This document shows, piece after piece, positions 1-9,009 of a DNA stretch of 64,000 nt (its first letter is position 1; each line of letters opens with the position of its first letter). The stretch comes from Brucella pseudogrignonensis (GTDB lineage Bacteria; Pseudomonadota; Alphaproteobacteria; Rhizobiales; Rhizobiaceae). The notes under the pieces were generated by a model. The model was given only the letters and a program-made list of their open reading frames with translations. It ran no database searches and was not told the DNA's origin. The stretch lies in assembly GCF_002252525.1 (NCBI RefSeq), contig NZ_NNRM01000046.1:157831-221830 (forward strand), read 5' to 3'. Position numbers and translations under genes: made by a program.

Positions 1-1288
1 GCTCTTCGATGAGTTCGCGGCTATAGTCGCGATTTGTCATCCAGTCGGGCGACAGCTGGGTTTTAAGCACATCATGCGAGCGGTCACAGAATGCCTTGGC
101 ATAATCGCTGACCACATCGTTGGAGTCCACCAGTGGCGGATACCAGTGATAGCCCGCAAAGACCTCATCGGCACCCTGACCGGATTGCACGACCTTGATA
201 TGTTTGGAAACTTCCTTCGACAGCAGATAAAAGCCGACATTGTCGTAGGAAACCATTGGTTCCGACATGGCGGCAATCGTGCCTGGAAGCGCATCCATCA
301 AATCAGAACTTGGCACAAAAATCTTGTGATGATCGGTGCCGAAATGCTTGGCAATCAGATCGGAATAGACGAACTCGTCGCCTTTTTCGCCGTTGGCTTC
401 TTCAAAGCCGACCGAGAAGCTCATGAGGCCGGTCTGACCTGCTTCGGCAAGAAGGCCGACAATCAGGCTCGAATCCACACCACCTGACAGAAGAACGCCA
501 ACCGGCACGTCAGAAATCATGCGGCGTTTGACGGCAACGCGCAGCATATCGAGGAGCTGTTCCTGCCAGTCTTCACGGCTGATAGTGCTGTCGCCAGCCA
601 GACGGCTATGCGGCGGCTGCCAATAGATGCGATCACGAAATTCGCCGTTGGCCTGATAAACACGGATCGTTGCCGCAGGCAGCTTGCGCACACCGTTATA
701 GATGGTGCGCGGCGGCGGAACCACGGCGTGGAAGCTCATATAATTATGAAGTGCCGCGCGGTCGATTGAGGTATCGACACCGCCAGCCTTCACAAGTGCA
801 GGCAGCGACGAGGCAAAGCGCAGCGCGCCGCTTACCTCTGCCAGATAAAGCGGTTTGATGCCAAAACGGTCGCGGGCAAAGATCAGTCTGCCGGTATCGC
901 GCTCATGGATGGCAAAGGCGAACATGCCGTAAAAGCGGGAAACACATTCCTCGCCCCAGGCGTGCCATGCCTTTATGATGACTTCTGTGTCTCCATCAGA
1001 AAAGAAGCGGTAGCCCTTGGCTTCGAGCTCAGCGCGCAATTCGCGGAAATTGTAAATGCACCCGTTGAAGACAACGCTTATGCCAAGATCGGCGTCAATC
1101 ATGGGCTGCTGGGATTTCTCCGACAGATCGAGAATTCTCAATCGCCGGTGTCCAAAGCCGACATTGCCACGCACAACGATGCCAGAAGCGTCTGGCCCTC
1201 TGGGGGCAAGAATGTCTGCCATTTTCGAGATTGCCGAAACCGACGGTGTCGCACCGTCGAACCTGACTTCTCCGCAAATTCCACACAT
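1..1288 (-). CDS. asnO: N-acetylglutaminylglutamine amidotransferase (partial, 3' end outside window)
   Basis: Asparagine-synthase-like enzyme that amidates N-acetylglutaminylglutamine to the osmolyte NAGGN. I translated 429 codons by hand from the reverse strand. The protein begins MCGICGE, so Cys2 is the class II glutamine amidotransferase nucleophile; APRGPDASG and the GHRRLRILDLS segment follow, and the synthetase PP-loop SGGVDSS lies near residue 268. The MCGICGE..FDG start and the nearby M42 peptidase (7691-8848) point to the NAGGN-type amidotransferase rather than housekeeping asnB. The ATG at 1288 has a GGAGG about 14 bases upstream. The partner ligase (ngg) is expected beyond the left edge. 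Substrate assignment is inferred from family and context. Confidence 0.85.
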   Translation of the reverse strand, partial: MCGICGEVRFDGATPSVSAISKMADILAPRGPDASGIVVRGNVGFGHRRLRILDLSEKSQQPMIDADLGISVVFNGCIYNFRELRAELEAKGYRFFSDGDTEVIIKAWHAWGEECVSRFYGMFAFAIHERDTGRLIFARDRFGIKPLYLAEVSGALRFASSLPALVKAGGVDTSIDRAALHNYMSFHAVVPPPRTIYNGVRKLPAATIRVYQANGEFRDRIYWQPPHSRLAGDSTISREDWQEQLLDMLRVAVKRRMISDVPVGVLLSGGVDSSLIVGLLAEAGQTGLMSFSVGFEEANGEKGDEFVYSDLIAKHFGTDHHKIFVPSSDLMDALPGTIAAMSEPMVSYDNVGFYLLSKEVSKHIKVVQSGQGADEVFAGYHWYPPLVDSNDVVSDYAKAFCDRSHDVLKTQLSPDWMTNRDYSRELIEE

Positions 1289-1407
1289 AAAAAGGGTCAA
1301 AACCTCCATGATCAAACACAACAAGCAAGGCCGTCGCATGAGTTATGGCGGCGGCCTGCATATTGGCTAATGCACGCACGCCGGGATGGTTCCGAAATTT
1401 CTGATTT

Positions 1408-2181
1408 TTATGCGCTTGATGCTTTTTTCAGTTCGTTTTCTTTGGAAAGCATGTATTTTTCGGCGGAAATCATATGTTCTAGCGCGATTTTACGTGCATC
1501 TTCGGCCCTGTTTTCCATCAGTGCTGTCAAAAGGCGATGCTGAAAAAGCAGGCCTTCTTCGCGGGATGCGGGTGTGGGATCGGCATAGATTGAGCGGGCA
1601 ACAGGCATGTTGCGCAGCAGATTATGCGTTAGACCACACATGAAGCCCAGGAGCCGGTCCGGGCAGAGTTGTGCGAGCTGTGTATGAAAATCCAGCTCTG
1701 CCACACGCTGCTGAAACTGGTCGTCCAGATTGGTCGGAGGGCGGTCGTAAAACCGCATCGTGCTCTCCAGTTTCGTAAGATCTTCATTGCTCAATCTGCC
1801 GGCAAGGGATGCGGCGATTTCAGGCTCCAGCAGCTTGCGTAGGGAATAGATTTCCTGAAGGCTTGGCTGGTCAAAGAAGAAATAATTGCCGAGCATTTCC
1901 ATCGCATGTTGCGCAGATGGTTCAGCAACGAAAACACCGCCACCGGGACCGGTGCGGGTGAAGAGCAGGCCTTGGGTTTCTAGCGCCTTCATCGCCTCGC
2001 GCACAGTACCTTTGGCCGCCTTGAACTGGTCGATCAGGTCTTTTTCCTGCGGCAGCCGATCACCGGGTTTGAGACGGTCCATCTGGATCACGTCTTTGAT
2101 ACGGTCAGCAATGACCTCAGGCCGCCGCTTTGATTTGGTCAGCGAAGCATTGTCCGATTTGCTGCGGCTGTTCCGGGCCAT
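1408..2181 (-). CDS. GntR-family (FadR/FCD type) transcriptional regulator
   Basis: 257-residue repressor-type protein. Residues about 20-90 form the winged helix with the GntR signature GDRLPQEKDLIDQF and GTVREAMKALETQGLL; residues about 100-245 are an all-helical FCD effector domain, usually binding a small carboxylate with a metal. It lies 6 bp after the ABC ATPase gene on the same strand and 119 bp before asnO, so it probably belongs to the transporter operon and controls it, asnO, or both. The start at 2181 has an AAGGT ribosome site just upstream. The effector cannot be read from the sequence. Confidence 0.85.
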   Translation of the reverse strand: MARNSRSKSDNASLTKSKRRPEVIADRIKDVIQMDRLKPGDRLPQEKDLIDQFKAAKGTVREAMKALETQGLLFTRTGPGGGVFVAEPSAQHAMEMLGNYFFFDQPSLQEIYSLRKLLEPEIAASLAGRLSNEDLTKLESTMRFYDRPPTNLDDQFQQRVAELDFHTQLAQLCPDRLLGFMCGLTHNLLRNMPVARSIYADPTPASREEGLLFQHRLLTALMENRAEDARKIALEHMISAEKYMLSKENELKKASSA

Positions 2182-2187
2182 ACCTTG

Positions 2188-2985
2188 CTACTCTCTTTTC
2201 ATACGCGGCGCGCTGTCTATCAGCTGACGTGTATAGGCATGTTGTGGCTTCGCAAAAAGGTCCTCGGCGGTCGCTTCCTCGACGATTTCCCCATAATACA
2301 TGACGGCAACGCGGTCGCTGATGGCTTCCACTACCGCAAGATCATGGCTGATGAAGAGATAGGACAGGCCGAACTGCTGTTTAAGCTCATCGAGCAGCAG
2401 CAGCACCTGCGCCTGAACGGAGACATCAAGCGCACTTACCGGCTCATCCAGCACAATGATTTCGGCATTTGCTGCAAGTGTGCGGGCAATGGCGATACGC
2501 TGAGCCTGCCCGCCGGAAAACTCATGCGGGTAGCGCAGAAGAGTATCTTTTGGCATCTGAACGGCATCGAGCAGTTCTTCCATACGCTTTTGGCGCTTTT
2601 GACTATCAAGCTCACCGAGCAGCTTCAGGGGTGTTGCCAGTATCTGCCGGATGGTCTTGCGCGGATTGAGCGACGCCACGGGGTCCTGAAACACATATTG
2701 GATCACTTTGCCAAAAGCCCGCGGACCAGAGCGGCGAAGTGCGCTGGCATCCTGTCCGGCGATTTTCATCGTGCCCTCGCTCGGCTCTGTCAGCCCCACC
2801 AGCATTCGCGCCAGCGTGCTTTTTCCCGAGCCGCTTTCGCCTACGATTGCCAATGTTTCGCCGCGCGCGAGATTGAGCGACACAGACTTGACCGCTTCAA
2901 CAGCATGGCGCTGTTTGCCGAAAAATGTGCGTCCGCCACCAAAGGTTTTGCTCAGATTGTGGACACTGATTGCAGCCTGGCTCAT
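2188..2985 (-). CDS. Peptide/nickel-type ABC transporter ATP-binding protein (DppF/OppF type)
   Basis: 265-residue cytoplasmic ATPase of an oligopeptide importer. Visible motifs are Walker A GESGSGKST (about residue 50), the Q-loop FQDP, the ABC signature SGGQAQRIAIART, Walker B IIVLDEPVSALD and the switch His in FISHDLAVV. The C-terminal tail with QHAYTRQLIDSAP is typical of OppF/DppF. It overlaps the upstream fused permease-ATPase gene by 4 bases, so translation is probably coupled. It pairs with the ATPase half of that fusion as the second nucleotide-binding subunit. Confidence 0.92.
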   Translation of the reverse strand: MSQAAISVHNLSKTFGGGRTFFGKQRHAVEAVKSVSLNLARGETLAIVGESGSGKSTLARMLVGLTEPSEGTMKIAGQDASALRRSGPRAFGKVIQYVFQDPVASLNPRKTIRQILATPLKLLGELDSQKRQKRMEELLDAVQMPKDTLLRYPHEFSGGQAQRIAIARTLAANAEIIVLDEPVSALDVSVQAQVLLLLDELKQQFGLSYLFISHDLAVVEAISDRVAVMYYGEIVEEATAEDLFAKPQHAYTRQLIDSAPRMKRE

Positions 2986-4781
2986 GTGGCGGCCTCCGTC
3001 TGTTTGCGACTGAACAGCTTTGCCACGCGCTCATAGAAGTCCTTGCCGTGGCCAAGTTCTGGCACGCAGGCAATCAGCCGCCTGGTATAGCTGTGTTGCG
3101 GGTTGGCGAGCACCTCTCTGGCGGTCCCGGTCTCGACGATCACCCCGTCTTTCATGACGGCAACGCGATCGCAGATTTCGGAAACGACGCCAAAGTCATG
3201 AGTAATGAACAAAAGCGCCATGCCGCGTTCGCGCTGGAGATCGCGTAAAAGCTCAAGAATGCGCGCCTGTACGGTCACATCAAGTGCGGTGGTCGGCTCG
3301 TCGGCGATTATGATGTCGGGATCATTTGCAAGTGCCATGGCTATGCCGACACGTTGACGCTGACCGCCTGAAAGCTGGTGCGGGTAATGATCTGCACGCT
3401 CCTTTGCATCCGGGATACCCACTTTCTCCAGCAAGGCGATGGCTTCTGCCCGGCGTTCGGATGCGCTGATCGATTTGTGCGCTGCGATTGCCTCCTCGAC
3501 CTGTTTGCCGATTGAGTACATCGGGTGCAGCGTGGTCAACGGATCTTGAAATACATAGGCGACCTTGCTGCCGCGCGTGGCGGTCAGTTCGGTTTCTGTC
3601 ATGTCGAGTACGTCTTCGCCGTCAAGATAGATGGCACCGTTGCGGATCAATCCAGGCGGTGAGGCCACCAGCCCCATGATGGAAAGTGCGGTAACGCTTT
3701 TGCCTGAGCCGCTTTCGCCAATCAGGCCAAGACATTCACCGCGATTGAGATGCAGGGAAACACTGTTGACCGCAGGCGTGTAGTTGCCATTGTTGACGAA
3801 GCCTGTTTCGAGCTTTTCGACCGCGAGGGCTGCATCCAGCATCCTCGTCTTGGGCGCGGTTCTGTTCTTGGCGATTGCCGTTACCGAGCCGGGGCGGGCA
3901 AGGGCACCGGAGCGCAAACGGGGATCAAGCACATCGCGGATTCCGTCGCCCAGTACATTGAGGCTGATGACAATCAGAAAGATCATCAGGCCCGGCACGA
4001 TGGAAACATGCGGTGCCGTGAACATCTGCGCGCGGCCTTCACCGAGCATCGAGCCAAGATCAGCCTGTGGCGGCTGCGCACCAAGACCCAGAAAGCTGAG
4101 GCCTGCCGTTTCAAGGATCATCCAGCCTGCCGTGGTTGACATGGTGATGACGATGACCGGCAACACATTGGGCAACACTTCGGTAAGCAGGATTGAAATG
4201 TGCCCTTTGCCGGAAAGCCGGGCAGCATCCACAAACTCGCGATTGGCAAGGCCGAGTGCTGTGCCGCGCACATTACGTGCAAAGAACGGGATATTGACCA
4301 CGGCAATTGCATAAAGCGCATTCATCAATCCCGGTCCCAGCGCTGCAACGATTGCAAGAGCCAGCAGGATATAGGGGAAGGCCATCAGCATATCGATGCC
4401 GCGCATCATAAGGTTGTCGGTGCGCCCGCCTGCATAGCCTGCGACGATGCCGATAGCCGAGCCGATCACGGCGGCAATCAGCGTGGCTGCAAAGCCAACC
4501 GCGACCGAGACGCGTGCGCCCCAGAGAAGGCGGCTCAGAATATCGCGTCCAAGCTGGTCTGTGCCCAGCAGATGACCTGCAGAAAAGACCGGTTGCAGCC
4601 GGTTTGCGGGTGCTGTCGCATCCGGGTTGGGTAATGGCAGGATTGGCACGAGTATTATCAGCACGCAGATGAGCGCGAGCAGAAAAAAGCCAAAAGCTGC
4701 CAAACGATTGCTCATCAGCAGACGCCATGATGACAGGCGCGCAGGAGCGGCTGGGGTGTAGGTTTCCGAAAGGGCGCTCAT
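2982..4781 (-). CDS. Fused peptide ABC permease (DppC type) and ATP-binding protein (DppD type)
   Basis: 599-residue fusion. Residues about 1-295 are a DppC-type permease: an N-terminal helix, the GTDQLGRDILSRLLWG motif, and the EAA loop with SFLGLGAQPPQADLG. Residues about 315-599 are an ATPase with Walker A GESGSGKS, signature LSGGQRQRVGIAMAL, Walker B IIIADEPTTALD and FITHDFGVV. The reading frame runs through without a stop, and both halves are full length, so this is a real fusion and not a sequencing join. It overlaps both neighbours by 4 bases within the operon SBP-DppB-fusion-DppF. Such permease-ATPase fusions occur in other alphaproteobacterial peptide transporters. Confidence 0.9.
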   Translation of the reverse strand: MSALSETYTPAAPARLSSWRLLMSNRLAAFGFFLLALICVLIILVPILPLPNPDATAPANRLQPVFSAGHLLGTDQLGRDILSRLLWGARVSVAVGFAATLIAAVIGSAIGIVAGYAGGRTDNLMMRGIDMLMAFPYILLALAIVAALGPGLMNALYAIAVVNIPFFARNVRGTALGLANREFVDAARLSGKGHISILLTEVLPNVLPVIVITMSTTAGWMILETAGLSFLGLGAQPPQADLGSMLGEGRAQMFTAPHVSIVPGLMIFLIVISLNVLGDGIRDVLDPRLRSGALARPGSVTAIAKNRTAPKTRMLDAALAVEKLETGFVNNGNYTPAVNSVSLHLNRGECLGLIGESGSGKSVTALSIMGLVASPPGLIRNGAIYLDGEDVLDMTETELTATRGSKVAYVFQDPLTTLHPMYSIGKQVEEAIAAHKSISASERRAEAIALLEKVGIPDAKERADHYPHQLSGGQRQRVGIAMALANDPDIIIADEPTTALDVTVQARILELLRDLQRERGMALLFITHDFGVVSEICDRVAVMKDGVIVETGTAREVLANPQHSYTRRLIACVPELGHGKDFYERVAKLFSRKQTEAAT

Positions 4782-5725
4782 GTGCGTATCCTCGGATCAA
4801 GCATGGTCTGAAGGACATCGGCGAGCAGATTGAACAGCACATAGCTGGCTGCCACGATCAGCACGCCGCCCTGCACAAGCAGGATGTCGCGGGTCGAAAT
4901 TGCCTTCACAAGCATGGCGCCGATACCGGGCCATTGAAACACCGTCTCGATATAGACCGCACCGCCCAGCACGAAGCCTGCCTGAATGCCGATGACGGGA
5001 ATGACACTGACAAGGGCTGCACGAAAGGCGTGGCCGTAAATCACGCGACGCTCATTGAGCCCTTTGGCGCGTGCGGTGCGGATATAATCCTGACGCAGCA
5101 CTTCAAGCATTGCGCCGCGCGTCAACCGGGCAATCACACCGGCAGCAACGACGGCAAGCGTCGATGCTGGCAGGATCAGATGCCAGATCAGATCCTTGAG
5201 ATCGCCGCCGCCATAGACTGCATACATGCCTGATGCCGGAAGTATGCGCCAATGCACTGCGAAGAGATAGATCAGCAGAAGGCCAAGCCAGAATGACGGG
5301 ATCGAAATGCCTGCCAGAACGATGAAGGTGATGGTGCGATCTGCCCAGCCAAACTGACGAACAGCTGAGACAATGCCTGCGAAAAGTCCGAAGATCGAAC
5401 AGAGCACGAGAGCAACGCCCGCCAGAATAAGCGTTGCCTGAAAGCGTTCCAGCACCTCATCGAGAACAGGACGATTAAGCACGAAGGAGCGACCGAAATC
5501 GCCGTGCAACAGATTGCCGATCCAGATGAAATATTGCTGGACCAGTGGCTTGTCGAGGCCGAGATCACGATTGATACGCTCGACATTTTCCGGCGTCGCA
5601 TAAGAGCCGAGCAGGGCTGTGGCGGTATCGCCGGGAATTGATGCCATCACCAGAAAGACGATGATGGACAGCCCGAAAAGTACGGGAACGACTGCAATGA
5701 GCCGCTTGAAGATATAGGCTGGCAT
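4778..5725 (-). CDS. Peptide ABC transporter permease (DppB type)
   Basis: 315-residue inner-membrane permease with about six helices. The N-terminus (FKRLIAVVPVLFGLSIIVFLVM) and the ALLGSYATPENVERI-RDLGLDKPL segment are characteristic of DppB/OppB; the cytoplasmic EAA motif is around EVLRQDYIRTARAKGLNERRV. Its stop overlaps the start of the fused permease-ATPase gene by 4 bases, indicating translational coupling. The gap of 214 bases to the binding-protein gene upstream holds palindromic repeat DNA, which may set unequal expression of binding protein and membrane parts. Confidence 0.92.
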   Translation of the reverse strand: MPAYIFKRLIAVVPVLFGLSIIVFLVMASIPGDTATALLGSYATPENVERINRDLGLDKPLVQQYFIWIGNLLHGDFGRSFVLNRPVLDEVLERFQATLILAGVALVLCSIFGLFAGIVSAVRQFGWADRTITFIVLAGISIPSFWLGLLLIYLFAVHWRILPASGMYAVYGGGDLKDLIWHLILPASTLAVVAAGVIARLTRGAMLEVLRQDYIRTARAKGLNERRVIYGHAFRAALVSVIPVIGIQAGFVLGGAVYIETVFQWPGIGAMLVKAISTRDILLVQGGVLIVAASYVLFNLLADVLQTMLDPRIRT

Positions 5726-5818
5726 TGGCCCTCCTCCGCTTCATCTGGGGCGCATTTGGTGCAAAATCGGGTTTCGCTTCTGCTTAAAATGCGCAAGTAA
5801 AATTGCGCCAGCGGCCCT

Positions 5819-5858
5819 AGAGCGCCGTGCGTCCAATTGGGCGCACAAAGGACGCTCT
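5819..5858. repeat. Intergenic palindrome with AGAGCG...CGCTCT arms
   Basis: Inverted repeat between the binding-protein and permease genes. Outer arms AGAGCG and CGCTCT enclose inner arms GTGCG and CGCAC. The same outer arms recur at 18672-18710, so this is a dispersed element of the host genome. In RNA it would fold as a long hairpin inside the operon transcript. Confidence 0.6.
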
Positions 5859-5939
5859 AACTTATTGAATCTACGCATCGTGCTTTTTAAAAATCGAATA
5901 CGATTTTTGGGCCGATGCTGTAACCTCTGGCGCAAAGCT

Positions 5940-7502
5940 TCATTGTTTGGTCACATCTTTGAGATGCAGCAGGAATGACGGCTGGAGCTTGAAGCCCTGA
6001 ACTGGAGCTGTTGTGACAGCATTCTGTTTCCAATTGGCAACAAAGAGCCATGGCGCATCGTCGTGCACGATAGACTGGATCTCGCCATAAAGCTTGCCGC
6101 GCTCTGCCTGATCGGTCGATGTACGCGCCTTGGTCAGCAATTCATCGACTTTCGGATTGGAATAATAGCCCGAGTTAAAGCCGCCTTTGTCCGGCAGGGC
6201 TTCGGTGCGAAGCGTGAGAAATGGAACCGTGTCCGGATCATTGGTCATCCATGCCATTTCTGCCATGTCTGCCTTGCCATCGAGACCGGAATTCACGCGA
6301 CCAAGAAAGGTGTTCCACTCGTAGGTTTCAATCTTCACCTTGAAGCCGACGGCCTGAAGATCAGCCTGAATAGCTGCGCCCATATTGATCGGATCAAGCA
6401 TCCCCGAGCCACCTTCTGTCACATAGAAAGTGAGTTCAGGATTGGTAGCTCCTGCTTCCTTTAAAAGCGCCTTGGCTTTTTCCGGATCGTAAGGATAAGG
6501 CTCGGTTTTATCATCAACCCAGTTGAATGCAGGTGGCACGGGACCGGCCGCGACAGTTGCAGAACCTTGCAGGACATTATCGACCAGACCCTGTTTGTTG
6601 ACTGCATAATTTGCAGCCTGACGAACTTTCTTGTCGGCGAACGGTCCGCTTTTGGTGTTGAGAATGCTGAACCAGACATGCGGTCCCGCCTGTTCTGCGA
6701 CAGCGAAATTTGCATCCTGCTTGAAGGTTGCGAGATTATCCGGCGGCACCTCAACCATGATATCGATGCCACCTGCCATCATTTCAGCAACGCGCGTATT
6801 TGCGTCGGTGATGGGACGGAAAACAATCGCGTTCAAGGTCGGAGCCTTATCCCAGTAGTCGGGATTACGCTCGACCACCACGCGCTGGCCAGACTGCCAT
6901 TCGGCAAATTTGAATGGGCCGGTGCCCGACGGATGGCGACCAAATTCAGTGCCATATTGTTCGACCGCGGCTGGCGAAACGATCAGGCCGGTCGGATAGG
7001 CGAGGTTAGACAGGAAGGGCGCGAAAGGCTCTTTCAGCTTGAACTCGACGGTGTTTGCATCGACCGCAATGACGCTTTCAATGGATTCAAAGTTGAAGGA
7101 GAGGGGGAACGGGCCGGTATTGTAGAACGGATGATCCTTGTTCAGCATCCGCTCGAAGTTGAATTTAACCGCTTCCGCGTTGAAATCCGAACCGTCATGG
7201 AATTTCACGCCCTGTCTCAGCTTGAATGTATAGGTTTTGCCATCGTCTGAAATGGTCCAGCTTTCAGCAAGCGCCGGCTCGATTTCCAGCGTGCCATCCT
7301 TATAGCGGACCAGACCGTCATAGATGTTCACAAGGATGCGGAAATCATTGGTTGCCGTGACCGTGTGTGGGTCAAGCGATTGCGGTTCAGCAATCTGCCC
7401 GACGATCAGAACATCGGGCGGTGTCTGCGCGCCAGCGTGAAATGTCGCTGAAGCCAGAACCAGAGTGGCCGCTGTCAAAACGGCGCGAAATAACCTCTTC
7501 AT
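5940..7502 (-). CDS. Peptide ABC transporter substrate-binding protein
   Basis: About 520-residue periplasmic binding protein of the SBP family 5 (DppA/OppA type). The start at 7502 is preferred over one 12 codons upstream because it has AGGAA six bases before it and gives a clean signal peptide (KRLFRAVLTAATLVLASATFHAGA, cut near AGAQ). The mature protein has the family opening QSLDPHTVTA and the signature LAESWTISDDGKTYTFKLRQGVKFHDG. It heads the transporter operon. Next to asnO and the M42 peptidase it may bring in small peptides or NAGGN itself, which is an inference from position. Confidence 0.88.
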   Translation of the reverse strand: MKRLFRAVLTAATLVLASATFHAGAQTPPDVLIVGQIAEPQSLDPHTVTATNDFRILVNIYDGLVRYKDGTLEIEPALAESWTISDDGKTYTFKLRQGVKFHDGSDFNAEAVKFNFERMLNKDHPFYNTGPFPLSFNFESIESVIAVDANTVEFKLKEPFAPFLSNLAYPTGLIVSPAAVEQYGTEFGRHPSGTGPFKFAEWQSGQRVVVERNPDYWDKAPTLNAIVFRPITDANTRVAEMMAGGIDIMVEVPPDNLATFKQDANFAVAEQAGPHVWFSILNTKSGPFADKKVRQAANYAVNKQGLVDNVLQGSATVAAGPVPPAFNWVDDKTEPYPYDPEKAKALLKEAGATNPELTFYVTEGGSGMLDPINMGAAIQADLQAVGFKVKIETYEWNTFLGRVNSGLDGKADMAEMAWMTNDPDTVPFLTLRTEALPDKGGFNSGYYSNPKVDELLTKARTSTDQAERGKLYGEIQSIVHDDAPWLFVANWKQNAVTTAPVQGFKLQPSFLLHLKDVTKQ

Positions 7503-7641
7503 CAGCGGTTCCTTTCGTTTGGCCATATCTGCCTGCAAATCTGTCAGGATATAATTTATAGGGAGGAAATGACGTATATCAACAAATTATCATAATTAAT
7601 TTGCGTGGCCGCGCCCGCTTTACGCTTTTGGGGACGCGCTC

Positions 7642-7667
7642 AAAAAAAGGCGGGATGATCCCGCCTT
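7642..7667 (-). terminator. Rho-independent terminator after the M42 peptidase gene
   Basis: On the minus strand AAGGCGGG and CCCGCCTT form a GC-rich stem with loop ATCAT, followed by seven T. It sits 24 bases after the peptidase stop and separates that transcript from the peptide transporter operon. Confidence 0.85.
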
Positions 7668-7690
7668 CAAATTCTCTGTGCTGTTTTCAG

Positions 7691-8848
7691 CTATTCCGTC
7701 GGGCTGTCTTCAGGCCTCAGGTCCTGCTCGGCCGTGGTCGATGTCTGATGCGTGAAGCCCTTGAGACCCTTGGTGGTTTCCTCGGCATCGCGCTTGATCT
7801 CAACCTCGCTCATTGCATAGTGAACAGTGAGCTTTGCAATCGATGTGAGTGCGCTCAAATGAATGCGTTCATAGCCATGCGAGGCATCGACACCGAAGGT
7901 TAGAAGCGCGGTGCGAACATCGTGACCGGCCTCTACCGCAGATGCCGCGTCAGAGCGATAATAGCGGAAAATGTCCTTCTGCACCGGGATATCGTGCTCG
8001 CCGCAAAGCTCGTAAAGCTTCTTCGTCAGATGATAATCGAAAGGTCCGGTCTGGTCGGCCATGGCGAGTGTTACGCCAAATTCGGACGAATTCTGACCCG
8101 GCGCTGTGGTGCCATTATCGATGGCGACCAGAGACGCAATATCCGGCACAACGGCTGCAGAAGCGCCGACGCCGACTTCTTCGCCTATGGTGAATATCCA
8201 GTACGTATCGACCGGCGTTTCGACATCGAGCCGCTGCATGGCTTCGAGCGATGCCAGCATGATTGCAACGCCTGCCTTGTCATCAAGATGGCGCGAGACG
8301 ATGAAGCCATTATCGATGAATTCCGGCATGGGATCGACGGCAACAATGTCGCCAACATCAATGCCGAGCTCAATGAGGTCTTCCTTGTTGCGGGCAAGCG
8401 CATCGACGCGCAACTCGATATAGGTCCAGCCAACGGGAAGCGTATCCACTTCTTCATTGAAGGTGTGGCCCGACGCTTTTAGCGGCAGGATCGAGCCGCG
8501 ATAGGTACCTTTGGAAGAGAAGATTGAAACGCGCGCACCTTCTGCAAAGCGTGCCGACCAGTTGCCGATTGAAACAAGCTCAAGCCGCCCGTTGGATTTG
8601 AGATATTTGACCTGTGCGCCGAGCGTATCGACATGGGAGACGATACCGCGCGCGGGTTTTCTCGATTTGCCGCTGCGGCGTGCGCGGATCGCCCCGCGTC
8701 GCGTCAGGATGACTTCAAGGCCGAGGCGCTCCAGTTCGCGTGCAACGAAATGCACCGCCTCATCTGTGAAGCCGGTTGGACTTGGGATTGCCAGGAGCGC
8801 GCCCAGTTTTTCGAGGAGATAATTTTGATCAATCGCAATATTTGTCAT
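7691..8848 (-). CDS. M42-family metallopeptidase of the NAGGN osmoprotectant system
   Basis: 385-residue cytoplasmic aminopeptidase-like zinc enzyme. Metal-site motifs are visible: VSHVDTLGA, SRHLDDKAG, the catalytic Glu pair TIGEEVG, VAIDNGT, and the final His region DASHGYERIH. The IPSPTGFTDEAVHFV opening and overall length match the M42 subfamily that co-occurs with asnO and ngg (the trio_M42 family), so it probably hydrolyses NAGGN or a precursor. The ATG at 8848 is chosen over a TTG 12 codons upstream because the alignment of the family begins there; its ribosome site is weak. It is followed by its own terminator. Confidence 0.85.
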   Translation of the reverse strand: MTNIAIDQNYLLEKLGALLAIPSPTGFTDEAVHFVARELERLGLEVILTRRGAIRARRSGKSRKPARGIVSHVDTLGAQVKYLKSNGRLELVSIGNWSARFAEGARVSIFSSKGTYRGSILPLKASGHTFNEEVDTLPVGWTYIELRVDALARNKEDLIELGIDVGDIVAVDPMPEFIDNGFIVSRHLDDKAGVAIMLASLEAMQRLDVETPVDTYWIFTIGEEVGVGASAAVVPDIASLVAIDNGTTAPGQNSSEFGVTLAMADQTGPFDYHLTKKLYELCGEHDIPVQKDIFRYYRSDAASAVEAGHDVRTALLTFGVDASHGYERIHLSALTSIAKLTVHYAMSEVEIKRDAEETTKGLKGFTHQTSTTAEQDLRPEDSPTE

Positions 8849-9009
8849 GGTCAGGTAATCTACGGCCCCGATAATCAACGTCAACCTTGCGGGTAGATTT
8901 AAAGTTAAATCCCGATGGGAACTGAGTTCTGCAACGTCTACGCGTGAGCTTTTTCTAAAGTTTATTTTAAGGATGGTCTAATTTCGCGATAATTTCAGCA
9001 TGTTAAGCA

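Noticed and set aside
1289-1379. Leader-peptide-like frame before asnO
   Set aside because: The frame runs into asnO out of phase, without a run of regulatory codons or paired attenuator hairpins.
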